Shown here piece after piece: positions 1 through 8,932 of a stretch of DNA of 64,000 nt (position 1 is its first letter; the number at the start of each line of letters is the position of its first letter). Origin of the DNA: Bacteroidota bacterium (GTDB lineage Bacteria; Bacteroidota; Bacteroidia; Chitinophagales; Chitinophagaceae). The notes below the pieces were generated by a model that was given only the letters and a program-made list of their open reading frames with translations, had not been told where the DNA came from and ran no database searches. The translations under genes were made by a program, and so were the position numbers. Where the stretch lies: contig SYIK01000005.1 in assembly GCA_005798905.1 (NCBI GenBank), positions 62,001 to 126,000 on the forward strand, written 5' to 3'.

Positions 1-1351
1 TTTCTTTCCCATTTAAAATAAATTTTCCCTCTTTTTGATAGAAATCATTTTTCTCATACGATTGAATTGCTCTTCTGTAAATAGCATAATTTTCTTTTGT
101 AATTTTAATAGTAGCTCCTTTTTTAGGAATCCAAACCGGCCCAAAATTATCTCTCGACCATTGATGATATTCATCGTGTGGGAAAGTTGGTCCTCCGCCA
201 AATTGATAATTATAGTCAACGGAAATTTCTTTTATCAAACCTGATGCTTGCATTTTATCTTTTGCAACTGCAGACAATAACATTCTAAATTGATTTGGTT
301 TATCGCCCATGGTATAATCTCCTTTTTCTGCATCCAAATCATATTCTTCTTTCATAATATCTGGATCTAAATAAGGAATATTTACAGTTACTAAATAGTG
401 CATTTGAGAATTGGGCGGCAATGGTTGTTTTTCTCCATTTATATAAACACAATTATCACGAATTGAAAGAAATTCGCCAGGTAATCCAACACATCTTTTT
501 ATATAATTATCCGTTTTGTCGATTGGATGGACTGCAATTGGAAATTCATTTGGATTGTTTAAAATAGTTGCTGCATCTGCATCTCCGTATTCAGCAGCTC
601 GTTGAATATCATAATAAGGTTGTGCCGATTGAAATCCTTCGCGATTAATTACTGTATCACCTGCTGGAAAATTAAAAACAGTAGCATCGCCTCTTTTTAC
701 CGAACTCGGCCACCAACGAGTGTATGGAATTTTAATGGCTTCGGAATATGATTTTGAATTACTGTAAGGAAGATAATTGTGAACGAAAGGAATAGACAAT
801 GGCGTATTGGGAATTCTTGGCCCGTAACTAAATTTACTTACGAAAAGAAAATCATTAACTAATAAAGATTTTTCCATTGAACCCGTTGGAATGGTATATG
901 CTTCAAAAACAAAAAGTCGAAGTAAAGTTGCAGCTACTATTGCAAAAACACCGGCATCCACCCATTCTCTAAATCCAGATTTTATATGTTTCTTAACTGC
1001 GTTTACTCCCAAAAATTTAACATCGGAAGAATAGGCAATAAACGGAAAATAAATTGGAGCCAACAAAGCAGCTCCCGTGTGGTGTAAAAAAGAATGACGG
1101 CCAAAAAGTTTTGCAAATTCAATAAAAATTCCGGGACTTATAAACCAGCCAACAACAGGAATAAACTGCCAAAAAACCCAATGCTTAGGCCTTTGAGCAA
1201 GTTCTTGCATAATCCATGTATTATAAAATGGAACAAATGCTTTCCAATTTGCAACACCTGCTTTTTGAAACAATTTTGAAAATCCAAAAGCAGGAAGTAA
1301 AACAATAAGAATACTTATTAAATAAACAATAAAAACATGCTGAAGTGGCAT
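1..1351 (-). CDS. lepB: Signal peptidase I, C-terminus beyond the window
   Basis: Membrane-bound serine protease (family S26) that removes signal peptides from exported proteins. The frame is open from an ATG at 1351 to the window edge (450 codons seen). The N-terminus is hydrophobic with about three membrane segments (residues 5-24, 58-76, 95-108) before the transmembrane anchor at 133-150. The catalytic dyad is visible: Ser158 in PTGSMEKSL and Lys219 in VKRGDATVF. The RCVGLPGE box follows. The GDNRxNSxDSR box is not seen and should lie past base 1. The extended N-terminus with extra membrane segments is usual for Bacteroidota paralogues. The gene follows pdhB on the same strand with an 84-base gap. 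Confidence 0.93.
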   Translation of the reverse strand, partial: MPLQHVFIVYLISILIVLLPAFGFSKLFQKAGVANWKAFVPFYNTWIMQELAQRPKHWVFWQFIPVVGWFISPGIFIEFAKLFGRHSFLHHTGAALLAPIYFPFIAYSSDVKFLGVNAVKKHIKSGFREWVDAGVFAIVAATLLRLFVFEAYTIPTGSMEKSLLVNDFLFVSKFSYGPRIPNTPLSIPFVHNYLPYSNSKSYSEAIKIPYTRWWPSSVKRGDATVFNFPAGDTVINREGFQSAQPYYDIQRAAEYGDADAATILNNPNEFPIAVHPIDKTDNYIKRCVGLPGEFLSIRDNCVYINGEKQPLPPNSQMHYLVTVNIPYLDPDIMKEEYDLDAEKGDYTMGDKPNQFRMLLSAVAKDKMQASGLIKEISVDYNYQFGGGPTFPHDEYHQWSRDNFGPVWIPKKGATIKITKENYAIYRRAIQSYEKNDFYQKEGKFILNGKE

Positions 1352-1435
1352 TTTAAAAATTTTAGTATTTCAAAAATATCATTTAAAATTTCGAATGAAG
1401 CATATCGAACTAAATGAAAATGTTAAAAATAAAAT

Positions 1436-2425
1436 CTATTTGTTTTGATACATCACTTCTTTTACCAATTTTACTGTTCGGGCAACATCGGGTAATGCCA
1501 ATGAAATTAAATTGGGAGCATAGTGTAAAGGTGCGTCTGCAGCAGTTAATCTTCGAATAGGCGCATCTAAATAATCAAATCCTTCTTTTTGAATACGATA
1601 AGAAATTTCTGAGGAGATAGATGCAAATGGCCATTGCTCTTCGATGATTACAAGTCGATTTGTTTTTTTAACGGATTCTAAAATTGTCATCCAATCCAAC
1701 GGACGAATCGTTCTTAAATCAATAACTTCTGCACTTATATTTTCTTTTTCTAATTCAGCAGCTGCATCAAGTGCAACTTTCATCATTTTATTCCACGATA
1801 CAATTGTAACGTCTCTTCCTACTTTTTTAATGTCTGCTTTTCCAATAGGAATATAATATTCTTCATCAGGAATTTCCATTTTATCACCATAGCTCACTTC
1901 GCTTTCCATAAAAATAATCGGGTCATTTTCGTAACGGATTGCTTGTTTTAAAAGTCCTTTAGCATCATAACCATTACTTGTGGAAACAACTTTTATTCCC
2001 GGAATATTTGCATAATAACTTTCAAAAGCTGTGGAATGCTGCGCCCCCAATTGACCTGCAGAACCATTTGGTCCTCTTAAAACTATCGGACAATTAATTT
2101 GCCCTCCGCTCATTGCCAACATTTTAGAAGCTGTATTTAAAATTTGATCCATGGCAAGAACAGCAAAATTCCAAGTCATAAATTCTACAATTGGCCTTAA
2201 CCCATTTTGAGCAGCACCAACTGCAACTGCGGTAAAACCTAATTCTGAAATCGGTGTATCAATTACACGTTTTTGACCAAACTCAGCCAACATTCCTTGG
2301 CTTACTTTATATGCGCCATTGTATTCTGCAACTTCCTCTCCCATCAAAAATACGCGTTCATCTCTGCGCATTTCTTCACTCATTGCTTCGCGCAACGCTT
2401 CTCTGTATGCAATTAATCTTGCCAT
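1436..2425 (-). CDS. pdhB: Pyruvate dehydrogenase E1 component, beta subunit
   Basis: Beta subunit of the thiamine-diphosphate E1 of the pyruvate dehydrogenase complex, which decarboxylates pyruvate and passes the acetyl group to E2 lipoate. At 329 aa it has the normal length for the separate beta chain, with the transketolase pyrimidine-binding fold (MGEEVAEYNGAYKVSQG, about residues 28-44; DTPISELGF) followed by the transketolase C-terminal domain (VIDLRTIRPLD). The alpha subunit is not adjacent. A TATTTTTG -7-like box at 2448-2455 lies just upstream, but no clear -33 element is present. A branched-chain 2-oxoacid dehydrogenase beta subunit is the only close alternative. Confidence 0.93.
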   Translation of the reverse strand: MARLIAYREALREAMSEEMRRDERVFLMGEEVAEYNGAYKVSQGMLAEFGQKRVIDTPISELGFTAVAVGAAQNGLRPIVEFMTWNFAVLAMDQILNTASKMLAMSGGQINCPIVLRGPNGSAGQLGAQHSTAFESYYANIPGIKVVSTSNGYDAKGLLKQAIRYENDPIIFMESEVSYGDKMEIPDEEYYIPIGKADIKKVGRDVTIVSWNKMMKVALDAAAELEKENISAEVIDLRTIRPLDWMTILESVKKTNRLVIIEEQWPFASISSEISYRIQKEGFDYLDAPIRRLTAADAPLHYAPNLISLALPDVARTVKLVKEVMYQNK

Positions 2426-2491
2426 TTTATTTTAAAAATTTGAGTCGCAAAAATAAGTTCACAACGGGAGAAAACCTAAACTGAAAATTGG

Positions 2492-3670
2492 TTATAAATT
2501 TTCAATAACAATTGCACTTGCTCCACCTCCACCGTTGCAAATTCCGGCTCCGCCATATTTTGCATTATTTTGTTTTAAAACATTTAATAAAGTAACAATA
2601 ATTCGTGCACCACTGCAACCCAACGGATGGCCAATTGAAACAGCTCCTCCATTTACATTTACTTTTGAAGCATCCAATTTCATGCGACGTGTATTTTCAA
2701 TTCCTACAACGCTAAATGCTTCGTTCAATTCCCAAAAAGCAATATCTTCCATTTGTAAACCTGCTTTGGCAACAGCTTTTGGAACGGCAATGGATGGAGT
2801 TGTGGTAAATTTTTCAGGAGCTTGTTCGGCGTCGGCATAGCCTACTATTTTTCCGATAGGTTTCAAATTCAATGATACTGCTTTTTCTTTACTCATTAAA
2901 AGTAAAACCGCAGCGCCGTCATTCATTGTGCTTGCATTTGCAGCAGTTACTGTTCCTTCTTTTAAAAATGCTGGATTTAAAGTTGAAATTTTATCAAACT
3001 TTACATTGAATGGTTCTTCGTCTTTCGAAAAAACAATAGGCTCTCCTTTTCGTTGTGGAATTTCAATTGGAATAATTTCGTTAGTAAATTTTCCGGCCTC
3101 CCAAGCATGTTGACTTCTTTTATAACTTTCAATTGCAAACTCATCTTGTTCTTTACGACTAATATTGCAATCTTTTGCACAAAGTTCGGCGGCAAATCCC
3201 ATTGCTTTTCCATCGTACACATCCGTTAATCCATCTTTTGCCAATCCGTCAACTAAAGAAACATTTCCGTATTTATTTCCCCAACGCATGTTTTCAGAAT
3301 AAAACGGAACATTACTCATACTCTCCATTCCTCCTGCAATAACTACATCGGCATCGCCTAAAGAAATACTTTGTGCTGCTTGCGAAATAGCTTTCATTCC
3401 ACTTGCACAAACTTTATTAATTGTGGTGCAGTTTACACTATCGGGCAAACTGGCAAACTTAGCTGCTTGCCTTGCGGGTGCTTGTCCCAAATTGGACTGA
3501 ATAACACAACCCATCAAAACATCGTCAATTAATTTCGGATCAATATTTGACTTTTGTAATGCTCCTTTTATTGCAAACGCACCTAATTGTGTAGCCGAAA
3601 AAGATTTTAATCCTCCACCAAAACTTCCAATTGCTGTTCGTACCGCTGCTATTATATAAACTTCTCTCAT
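2492..3670 (-). CDS. Acetyl-CoA C-acyltransferase (thiolase)
   Basis: Thiolase of 392 aa that cleaves 3-ketoacyl-CoA or condenses two acetyl-CoA. All catalytic residues are visible: the nucleophilic Cys88 in NKVCASGMKA, His348 in the GHP motif, and Cys378 in the C-terminal GICNGGGGAS. Sequence alone does not separate degradative FadA from biosynthetic AtoB/PhaA. It lies upstream of pdhB on the same strand with a 66-base gap, so the two acetyl-CoA enzymes may be co-transcribed. A TAATTTTG box (3692-3699) lies before the start without a clear -33 element. Confidence 0.93.
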   Translation of the reverse strand: MREVYIIAAVRTAIGSFGGGLKSFSATQLGAFAIKGALQKSNIDPKLIDDVLMGCVIQSNLGQAPARQAAKFASLPDSVNCTTINKVCASGMKAISQAAQSISLGDADVVIAGGMESMSNVPFYSENMRWGNKYGNVSLVDGLAKDGLTDVYDGKAMGFAAELCAKDCNISRKEQDEFAIESYKRSQHAWEAGKFTNEIIPIEIPQRKGEPIVFSKDEEPFNVKFDKISTLNPAFLKEGTVTAANASTMNDGAAVLLLMSKEKAVSLNLKPIGKIVGYADAEQAPEKFTTTPSIAVPKAVAKAGLQMEDIAFWELNEAFSVVGIENTRRMKLDASKVNVNGGAVSIGHPLGCSGARIIVTLLNVLKQNNAKYGGAGICNGGGGASAIVIENL

Positions 3671-3794
3671 TTTATTGAATTTTTAAGATAGCAAAATTAC
3701 AAATTGTACATTCTATTTTTTATTATTTAATTGAAATGTTGTGTTTAAATTTTTGAATTGCATTTCATTTTCTGTTTATTGGAAATCCACAAGC

Positions 3795-3811
3795 TATTCA
3801 CAATGTGAATA
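3795..3811. repeat. 17-bp palindrome TATTCACAATGTGAATA
   Basis: Perfect inverted repeat with 8-base arms around one central base, in the 220-base gap between the divergent thiolase gene and the 266-aa membrane protein gene (start 3891). Its size and symmetry are those of a dimeric regulator site, but no regulator can be assigned. The rest of the gap is AT-rich and shows nothing else I can support. Confidence 0.4.
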
Positions 3812-3890
3812 AAAATTTAATTACTTATTTTGAAAATAAATTAGCATATTATATAAAAATCTTATATTTAGTATCTAAAACAAACTATTT

Positions 3891-4691
3891 ATGAAAAAAA
3901 TCTATCAACAAGTTCTCGATTTCCCGGGTCAAATTAACGATCGCGTGTTAGGTGCGAAACTTAGCGGCATGGCAGATGGCTTCGATTCCAATAACGGAAT
4001 CAGATGTTATTTTAAATCTGTTTACCAATTGTTAGCATTTCTAGTTCTTTTATCTTCCTTATGGATGACAGCCATTGCTGCTGCTGAATTCCTTGGTGGA
4101 GATGGCGACATGCTTTCTAAAGTAGGCAGTGTTGTTACTGCAGCTATTTGTTTATATGCTGCATTCCCTTTAACTCAAATTATTCGTTCAAGAGGCGATT
4201 CTTTGGGATCTGGTTCTAATGGAGTTGTACATTTTCTTTTGCACGATTTTGTTAAAGCAAATATTCGCTTAGTTGGAGAAGTTACTGCATTAACTGCTTT
4301 AGTATCTGCTGTTGTAGTTACTTTAGGTACATTGTTAAATGGTGCAAGTCTTTTCAATGAAGCTTCTGGAGCACTTTCTGCTGTTAATAGTTTTATTGCA
4401 CCTACTTATAGCTGGGCAGTAACTGCTATGAATGGTATATTAGAGCATGTTTTTAGTTGTTTAAAACTTGATGTTTCTTTAAACTTTAATGATTACACAT
4501 CAGCTGAAGCAATGACTGCTGGAGGTTGGAATGCAGCAGGTCTTGAAACTATGATAAAATCATATCTTGAGGTTATACAAGTAGCCGCAGCTTTCTATGT
4601 TATTCTTGCTGTTTATGGCTATTTATATTCTTTGGGTAACACTTTATTGAAATGGATAAGCAATCCATCAGTACCTTTCAGAACTAAATAA
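3891..4691 (+). CDS. Unrecognised membrane protein (266 aa)
   Basis: I do not recognise a named family. The protein has a soluble N-terminal stretch of about 40 residues, hydrophobic segments at roughly 45-68, 76-100 and 126-150, a Ser/Ala-rich middle with an amphipathic region, and a last membrane segment near 232-255. It has no signal peptide, lipobox or catalytic motif that I can see. The start is an ATG and the gene stands alone between a 220-base gap with a palindrome and a strong terminator, so it is probably monocistronic. Codon use is a little less AT-rich than its neighbours, which may mean good expression (inference). Confidence 0.75.
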   Translation: MKKIYQQVLDFPGQINDRVLGAKLSGMADGFDSNNGIRCYFKSVYQLLAFLVLLSSLWMTAIAAAEFLGGDGDMLSKVGSVVTAAICLYAAFPLTQIIRSRGDSLGSGSNGVVHFLLHDFVKANIRLVGEVTALTALVSAVVVTLGTLLNGASLFNEASGALSAVNSFIAPTYSWAVTAMNGILEHVFSCLKLDVSLNFNDYTSAEAMTAGGWNAAGLETMIKSYLEVIQVAAAFYVILAVYGYLYSLGNTLLKWISNPSVPFRTK

Positions 4692-4713
4692 GTTTCCATT
4701 TCACTTAATTTTT

Positions 4714-4745
4714 AAGAGTCTCAAAATTGAGACTCTTTTTTTATT
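4714..4745 (+). terminator. Rho-independent terminator after the 266-aa membrane protein
   Basis: Perfect 11-bp stem (AAGAGTCTCAA / TTGAGACTCTT) with a 2-base loop, followed by a T-run. It lies 23 bases after the stop at 4691 and separates that gene from the next. Confidence 0.9.
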
Positions 4746-4775
4746 TATTTTTTTGTACTTTGAAATCAAAAAAAA

Positions 4776-5012
4776 ATGGCATTATCACATCATCGCAAAA
4801 AACATAAGGAACATTTGAATAGATTTCAAGAAAGTAGAAAAGCTTCAAATAACAAAGTAAGTGGCAATCCTAAACTTATTTTTACAATAATTGGAGCCAT
4901 CCTTCTATTTCTTTTATTTTATTTAGGAGGTAGTGAAAATATTTACTTGCTTGCAAGTGCAACAATTGTTGGTGGATTTGTTGGAAGAATACTTGGAAAA
5001 AAATTAGAATGA
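4776..5012 (+). CDS. Small two-helix membrane protein (78 aa)
   Basis: Small hypothetical protein with a basic N-terminal 30 residues rich in His, Lys and Arg (HHRKKHKEH), then two hydrophobic helices at about 33-52 and 55-72. The second is glycine-rich (GGFVGRILGKK). The ATG start follows the terminator directly, and the GMC oxidoreductase starts 48 bases after its TGA stop. It could be co-transcribed with that cassette, but nothing shows a shared function. No family was recognised. Confidence 0.6.
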   Translation: MALSHHRKKHKEHLNRFQESRKASNNKVSGNPKLIFTIIGAILLFLLFYLGGSENIYLLASATIVGGFVGRILGKKLE

Positions 5013-5060
5013 TTTTAAACTTTTTTTTTAGCAATTTTGATTTAAACATAGAAATCATTC

Positions 5061-6809
5061 ATGGATACATTTGAAGTAAAAAAATCAAGTAAAGTTTACG
5101 ATGCAGTTATAGTTGGTTCTGGTGCAGGCGGTGGAATGGCTGCATATGTTCTTGCTAATGCAGGATTAAAAATTTGTCTGTTGGAAGCCGGCGCAATGTA
5201 TGATCCACAAAAAAATATTACCCAGTTAAAAAATCCTTGGGATAGTCCGAGAAGAGGCGCCAGTACAAAGTTTCGTCCATTTGGTGATTTTGATGCTTGT
5301 TATTATGGTTGGGATATTGATGGCGAACCTTATACAAAATCTGAAGGAACAAAATGGGATTGGTGGCGTGCAAGAATGTTGGGAGGAAGAACAAATCATT
5401 GGGGAAGAATTTCACTTCGTTTTGGTCCACACGATTTTAAAAGAAAAAGTATTGATGGCTTGGGAGATGATTGGCCGATTGGTTATGAAGACGTAAAACC
5501 ATTTTACGATCGCATTGATAAAATGATTGGCATTTTCGGAACCAACGAAGGATTGGTTAACGATCCAGACGGCTATTTTTTACCTCCGCCAAAACCACGA
5601 TTGCACGAATTGATGATAAAAAATGCAGCAACGCAATCTGGTGTAAATGTCATCCCCTCGCGACTTTCAATTATTACAAAAAAAGAAGAACAACACGGCG
5701 AAAGAGGTGCTTGTTTTTATTGCGGTCAATGTAATAGAAACTGCAGTATAGCAAAAGCAGATTTTTCTTCCAGCAATGTTTTAATTTATCCGGCATTAAA
5801 AACAGGTAACATTGATATTGTTGCAAATGCAATGGTAAGAGAAGTGCTTACAAATAAAGAAGGTTTAGCAACGGGTGTTTCATACATTCTCAAAGATGAT
5901 ATGAAAGAATATCAAGTGAACGGCCGAGTTGTAATTCTTGCCGCAAGTGCTTGCGAATCTTCGCGAATTTTATTGAATTCAAAATCGACTCGACATCCAA
6001 ATGGACTTGCAAACGAAAGTAATGTTGTTGGAAAATATTTGCATGATTCAACCGGCGCTGCAATGGGTGGTATTCTTCCACAATTATTTGACAGAAAAAG
6101 ATACAATGAAGATGGCGTTGGCGGTTTACATGTGTATTCTCCTTGGTGGTTGGATAACAAAAAATTGAATTTTCCACGCGGATATCATATTGAATATTGG
6201 GGAGGAATGAGTCAACCGGCTTACGGTTTTGGTTTCGGAATGGAAAATTTGAATGGTAAATTTTTAGTAAAGGGAGAGAAAAAAGAAGCTGGCGGTTATG
6301 GTAAATCATTAAAAGAAGATTACCGCTATTTTTATGGAGCAGGTGTTGGAATGGCGGGGCGTGGCGAAGCAATTCCGCGAGAAGATAATTTGTGCGAAAT
6401 AGATTCTAATGTGGTGGATAAATATGGAATCCCTGTGTTGAAGTTTAATGTAAAATGGAGCGATTATGAAATTCAACAGGCAAAACACATGAAAGAAACA
6501 TTTAAAGAAATCATGCACAATATGGGCGCAGTGGTTACTTGGGGCGCAAATGACGGCCCCGAAAATGATTACGGATTGGAATCTCCAGGAAAAATTATTC
6601 ACGAAGCCGGAACAGTGCGAATGGGAAATGATTCTAAAAAATCAGCGCTTAACAAATGGAATCAAGCACACAATTGTAAAAATTTATTTGTTGTAGATGG
6701 TGCATCTTTTGTAAGCCAGGCAGATAAAAATATTACTTGGACTATTTTAGCTTTGAGCATGCGTGCAAGTGAATATATTATTTCTGAAATGAAAAAAAAT
6801 AATTTGTAA
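5061..6809 (+). CDS. GMC-family FAD oxidoreductase (gluconate/glucoside dehydrogenase type)
   Basis: Flavoprotein of 582 aa that oxidises a sugar or polyol hydroxyl. The N-terminal dinucleotide-binding fold is seen at about 14-44 (IVGSGAGGGMAAY ... LLEAG). The C-terminal GMC domain carries the HEAGTVRMG histidine and the DKNITWTI segment. A Cys-rich CFYCGQCNRNC motif near residue 220 resembles the Fe-S-binding cysteines of three-subunit FAD sugar dehydrogenases (family knowledge). The next gene is a subunit-3 protein 10 bases downstream, which supports a dehydrogenase complex. No signal peptide is visible, so export, if any, would have to depend on a partner. The substrate is unknown; glucoside 3-oxidation is a reasonable guess. 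Confidence 0.88.
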   Translation: MDTFEVKKSSKVYDAVIVGSGAGGGMAAYVLANAGLKICLLEAGAMYDPQKNITQLKNPWDSPRRGASTKFRPFGDFDACYYGWDIDGEPYTKSEGTKWDWWRARMLGGRTNHWGRISLRFGPHDFKRKSIDGLGDDWPIGYEDVKPFYDRIDKMIGIFGTNEGLVNDPDGYFLPPPKPRLHELMIKNAATQSGVNVIPSRLSIITKKEEQHGERGACFYCGQCNRNCSIAKADFSSSNVLIYPALKTGNIDIVANAMVREVLTNKEGLATGVSYILKDDMKEYQVNGRVVILAASACESSRILLNSKSTRHPNGLANESNVVGKYLHDSTGAAMGGILPQLFDRKRYNEDGVGGLHVYSPWWLDNKKLNFPRGYHIEYWGGMSQPAYGFGFGMENLNGKFLVKGEKKEAGGYGKSLKEDYRYFYGAGVGMAGRGEAIPREDNLCEIDSNVVDKYGIPVLKFNVKWSDYEIQQAKHMKETFKEIMHNMGAVVTWGANDGPENDYGLESPGKIIHEAGTVRMGNDSKKSALNKWNQAHNCKNLFVVDGASFVSQADKNITWTILALSMRASEYIISEMKKNNL

Positions 6810-6819
6810 ACTACTTTTT

Positions 6820-7479
6820 ATGGATCGTCGGAAATCATTAAAAATTATTGTAACCAGTGTTTTTGCTTCAGGTGCTGTAGTTGCCGGTTGTAATACCTCA
6901 GATAAAAATGCTAAAACTCCGAAAACAAAATTCAATCTCGATCGTGCAAAAGAAGAATTAGAAAGAGAAAAAAAATTATTGGCAGAACCAGATTTTTTTA
7001 CTGCGCATGAAATGACAACCATTTCCATTCTCGCCGATATTATTATTCCAGCTGATGAAATAAGTGGAAGTGCAAGCGAAGCAAAAGTTCCAGAATTTAT
7101 TGCATTTATTGTAAAAGACATGCCAAGTCATCAAGTGCCAATGAAAGGTGGTTTGCGTTGGTTGGATATGCAATGCGTTAAAAAATTTGAAAAATCTTTT
7201 GTGGATTGTTCTCAAAAACAACAGTTGGAAATAGTTGATACCATTGCATTTCCCAAAAAAGCAAAACCAGAAATGAGCCAAGGCGTTTCATTTTTTAATT
7301 TGATGAGAGATTTAACTGCAACCGGATTTTATACTACGCAAATAGGTGTAAAAGATATTGGCTACAAAGGCAATACTCCCAATCAATGGAATGGAGTTCC
7401 AAATGAAGTATTATCACAATACAATCTTTCTTACTCCGAAAAAGAATTAAAAGAGTGTATCAATTTCGAGATTAAATAA
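6820..7479 (+). CDS. Gluconate 2-dehydrogenase subunit 3 family protein
   Basis: Small subunit that accompanies GMC-type sugar dehydrogenases. The N-terminus has a twin-arginine-like start (MDRRKSLK), a hydrophobic stretch, and a lipobox-like VVAGC ending at Cys24, so the mature protein may be a lipoprotein carried through Tat. Residues from about 65 match the subunit 3 pattern (LADIIIPADE, then a conserved DMPSHQVPMKGGLRWLD segment). At 219 aa the length is normal. Its start follows the GMC stop by 10 bases, and the Gfo/Idh/MocA gene begins 17 bases after its own stop, so the three are almost certainly one operon. Confidence 0.85.
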   Translation: MDRRKSLKIIVTSVFASGAVVAGCNTSDKNAKTPKTKFNLDRAKEELEREKKLLAEPDFFTAHEMTTISILADIIIPADEISGSASEAKVPEFIAFIVKDMPSHQVPMKGGLRWLDMQCVKKFEKSFVDCSQKQQLEIVDTIAFPKKAKPEMSQGVSFFNLMRDLTATGFYTTQIGVKDIGYKGNTPNQWNGVPNEVLSQYNLSYSEKELKECINFEIK

Positions 7480-7496
7480 TTAAATAGCCTTTCATT

Positions 7497-8921
7497 ATGA
7501 AAAATAATTCTCGTAGAAAATTTATTAGAAATACATCAATTGCAGCAAGTGGGTTTTTTATTATTCCACGCCATGTTTTAGGTCGTGGATTTATTGCACC
7601 AAGCGATAAACTTAATATTGCAGGCATTGGTGTAGGTGGAAAAGGGAAAAGTGATCTTGCAGAATTTGTTAAAGGAGGAAAAGTAAATATTGTTTCGCTT
7701 TGTGACGTGGACGATCGCGAAGCCTCTGCAGCACGTAAAAGTTATTCAGCGGCAACTTATTACCATGACTTTAGAGAGATGTTTGAAAAGGAACATAAAA
7801 ATATTGACGCAGTTTCCATTTCAACTCCAGATCACACACATGCAGTTGCAACACTTGCAGCCATGCAGTTGGGCAAACATGTTTATACACAAAAACCACT
7901 AACACACGATATTTACGAAGCAAGAATTTTAACCGAAGCTGCTAAAAAATATAATGTAGTTACGCAAATGGGAAACCAAGGGGGTTCTGGAGATGGAGTT
8001 CGTAAAGCAAAAGAAATGTACGATGCTGGAATGATTGGAAGAGTTACAACTGCTTTTGCTTGGACTAATCGTCCCGTATGGCCACAAGGAATTTCAACAC
8101 CTTCCGGCAAACACGAGATTCCAAAAGAATTAAATTGGAATTTATGGTTGGGTCCATCTAAAGAAATTGATTACAATCCTGCTTATCATCCTTTCAATTG
8201 GCGCGGTTGGACTGCATTTGGAACTGGAGCATTGGGTGATATGGCCTGTCATATTATGGATCCAATTTATCGTATTCTTCCAATTGTTTATCCAGATTCA
8301 GTAGAATGCAGTATTGCAACCACTTGGCGCGAAATGTGGAATGATACTCAAAACCAAGATGCATTTCCAGCATCTTCTATCATTCATCTTAATTATCCAA
8401 GAACGGACGGAAATGGGAATATTAAAGTTTCTTGGTTTGATGGTGGATTATTGCCACAGCGTCCCGATGAACTTTTACCAGACGAAGCATTTGGAAATTG
8501 GGATGGTGGAGTTTTACTTGTTGGAACAAAAGGAAAAATGTTAATTGATTGCTATGGACAAGATCCGCAACTTTTACCAACCAAATTAATGAAAGTAAAA
8601 AAGATGCCAAAAGAAACAATTAAACGTGTACCGGAAGGGCACTATCAACAATGGGTAAATGCTTGTATAGCAGGAAAAGGGAATGCAGAAACTAGTTCTC
8701 CGTTTGAATATGCTGGTCCTTTTACTGAAAGTATTTTAATTGGAAATCTTGCCATTCGTAGTTTTCTTATGAAAAATCCAAAACTTACCGGATGGGGAGA
8801 TAAATGGTTGGGACGCAAAAAATTACTTTGGGATACAGCAAACATGCGTGTTACCAACTTTGAAGAAGCAAATCAATTTGTAAAAAGAGATTATAGAAAT
8901 GGCTGGAATTTAACTTTATAA
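7497..8921 (+). CDS. Tat-exported Gfo/Idh/MocA family oxidoreductase
   Basis: NAD(P)-type sugar oxidoreductase of 474 aa. The N-terminus is a clear Tat signal (SRRKFIRNTSIAASGF), predicting folded export with bound cofactor. The Rossmann motif IAGIGVGGKGKSD follows at about residues 40-53. An EKP-like motif is present as YTQKPLTHD, and the second domain carries GALGDMACHIMD with the usual histidine. It is the third gene of the cassette. In Bacteroidota such exported members act on keto-sugars or glycosides, so this enzyme may reduce or isomerise the product of the GMC dehydrogenase (inference). Confidence 0.88.
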   Translation: MKNNSRRKFIRNTSIAASGFFIIPRHVLGRGFIAPSDKLNIAGIGVGGKGKSDLAEFVKGGKVNIVSLCDVDDREASAARKSYSAATYYHDFREMFEKEHKNIDAVSISTPDHTHAVATLAAMQLGKHVYTQKPLTHDIYEARILTEAAKKYNVVTQMGNQGGSGDGVRKAKEMYDAGMIGRVTTAFAWTNRPVWPQGISTPSGKHEIPKELNWNLWLGPSKEIDYNPAYHPFNWRGWTAFGTGALGDMACHIMDPIYRILPIVYPDSVECSIATTWREMWNDTQNQDAFPASSIIHLNYPRTDGNGNIKVSWFDGGLLPQRPDELLPDEAFGNWDGGVLLVGTKGKMLIDCYGQDPQLLPTKLMKVKKMPKETIKRVPEGHYQQWVNACIAGKGNAETSSPFEYAGPFTESILIGNLAIRSFLMKNPKLTGWGDKWLGRKKLLWDTANMRVTNFEEANQFVKRDYRNGWNLTL

Positions 8922-8932
8922 TTTTTATACAA

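Noticed and set aside
3692-3699. TAATTTTG and similar -7 boxes upstream of thiolase, pdhB (2448), the methyltransferase (9712), the GT5/flippase gap (27065), phosphosugar mutase (59231), LysE (62274) and DUF4190 (62408) as promoters
   Set aside because: Each lacks a TTG/TTTG at a fitting distance; in DNA this AT-rich single boxes occur often by chance, so I did not list them as promoters.
5890-6372. A 160-codon minus-strand open frame inside the GMC oxidoreductase gene
   Set aside because: It lies wholly opposite a gene with clear domains, and its His/Leu/Phe-rich composition is that of an antisense shadow.
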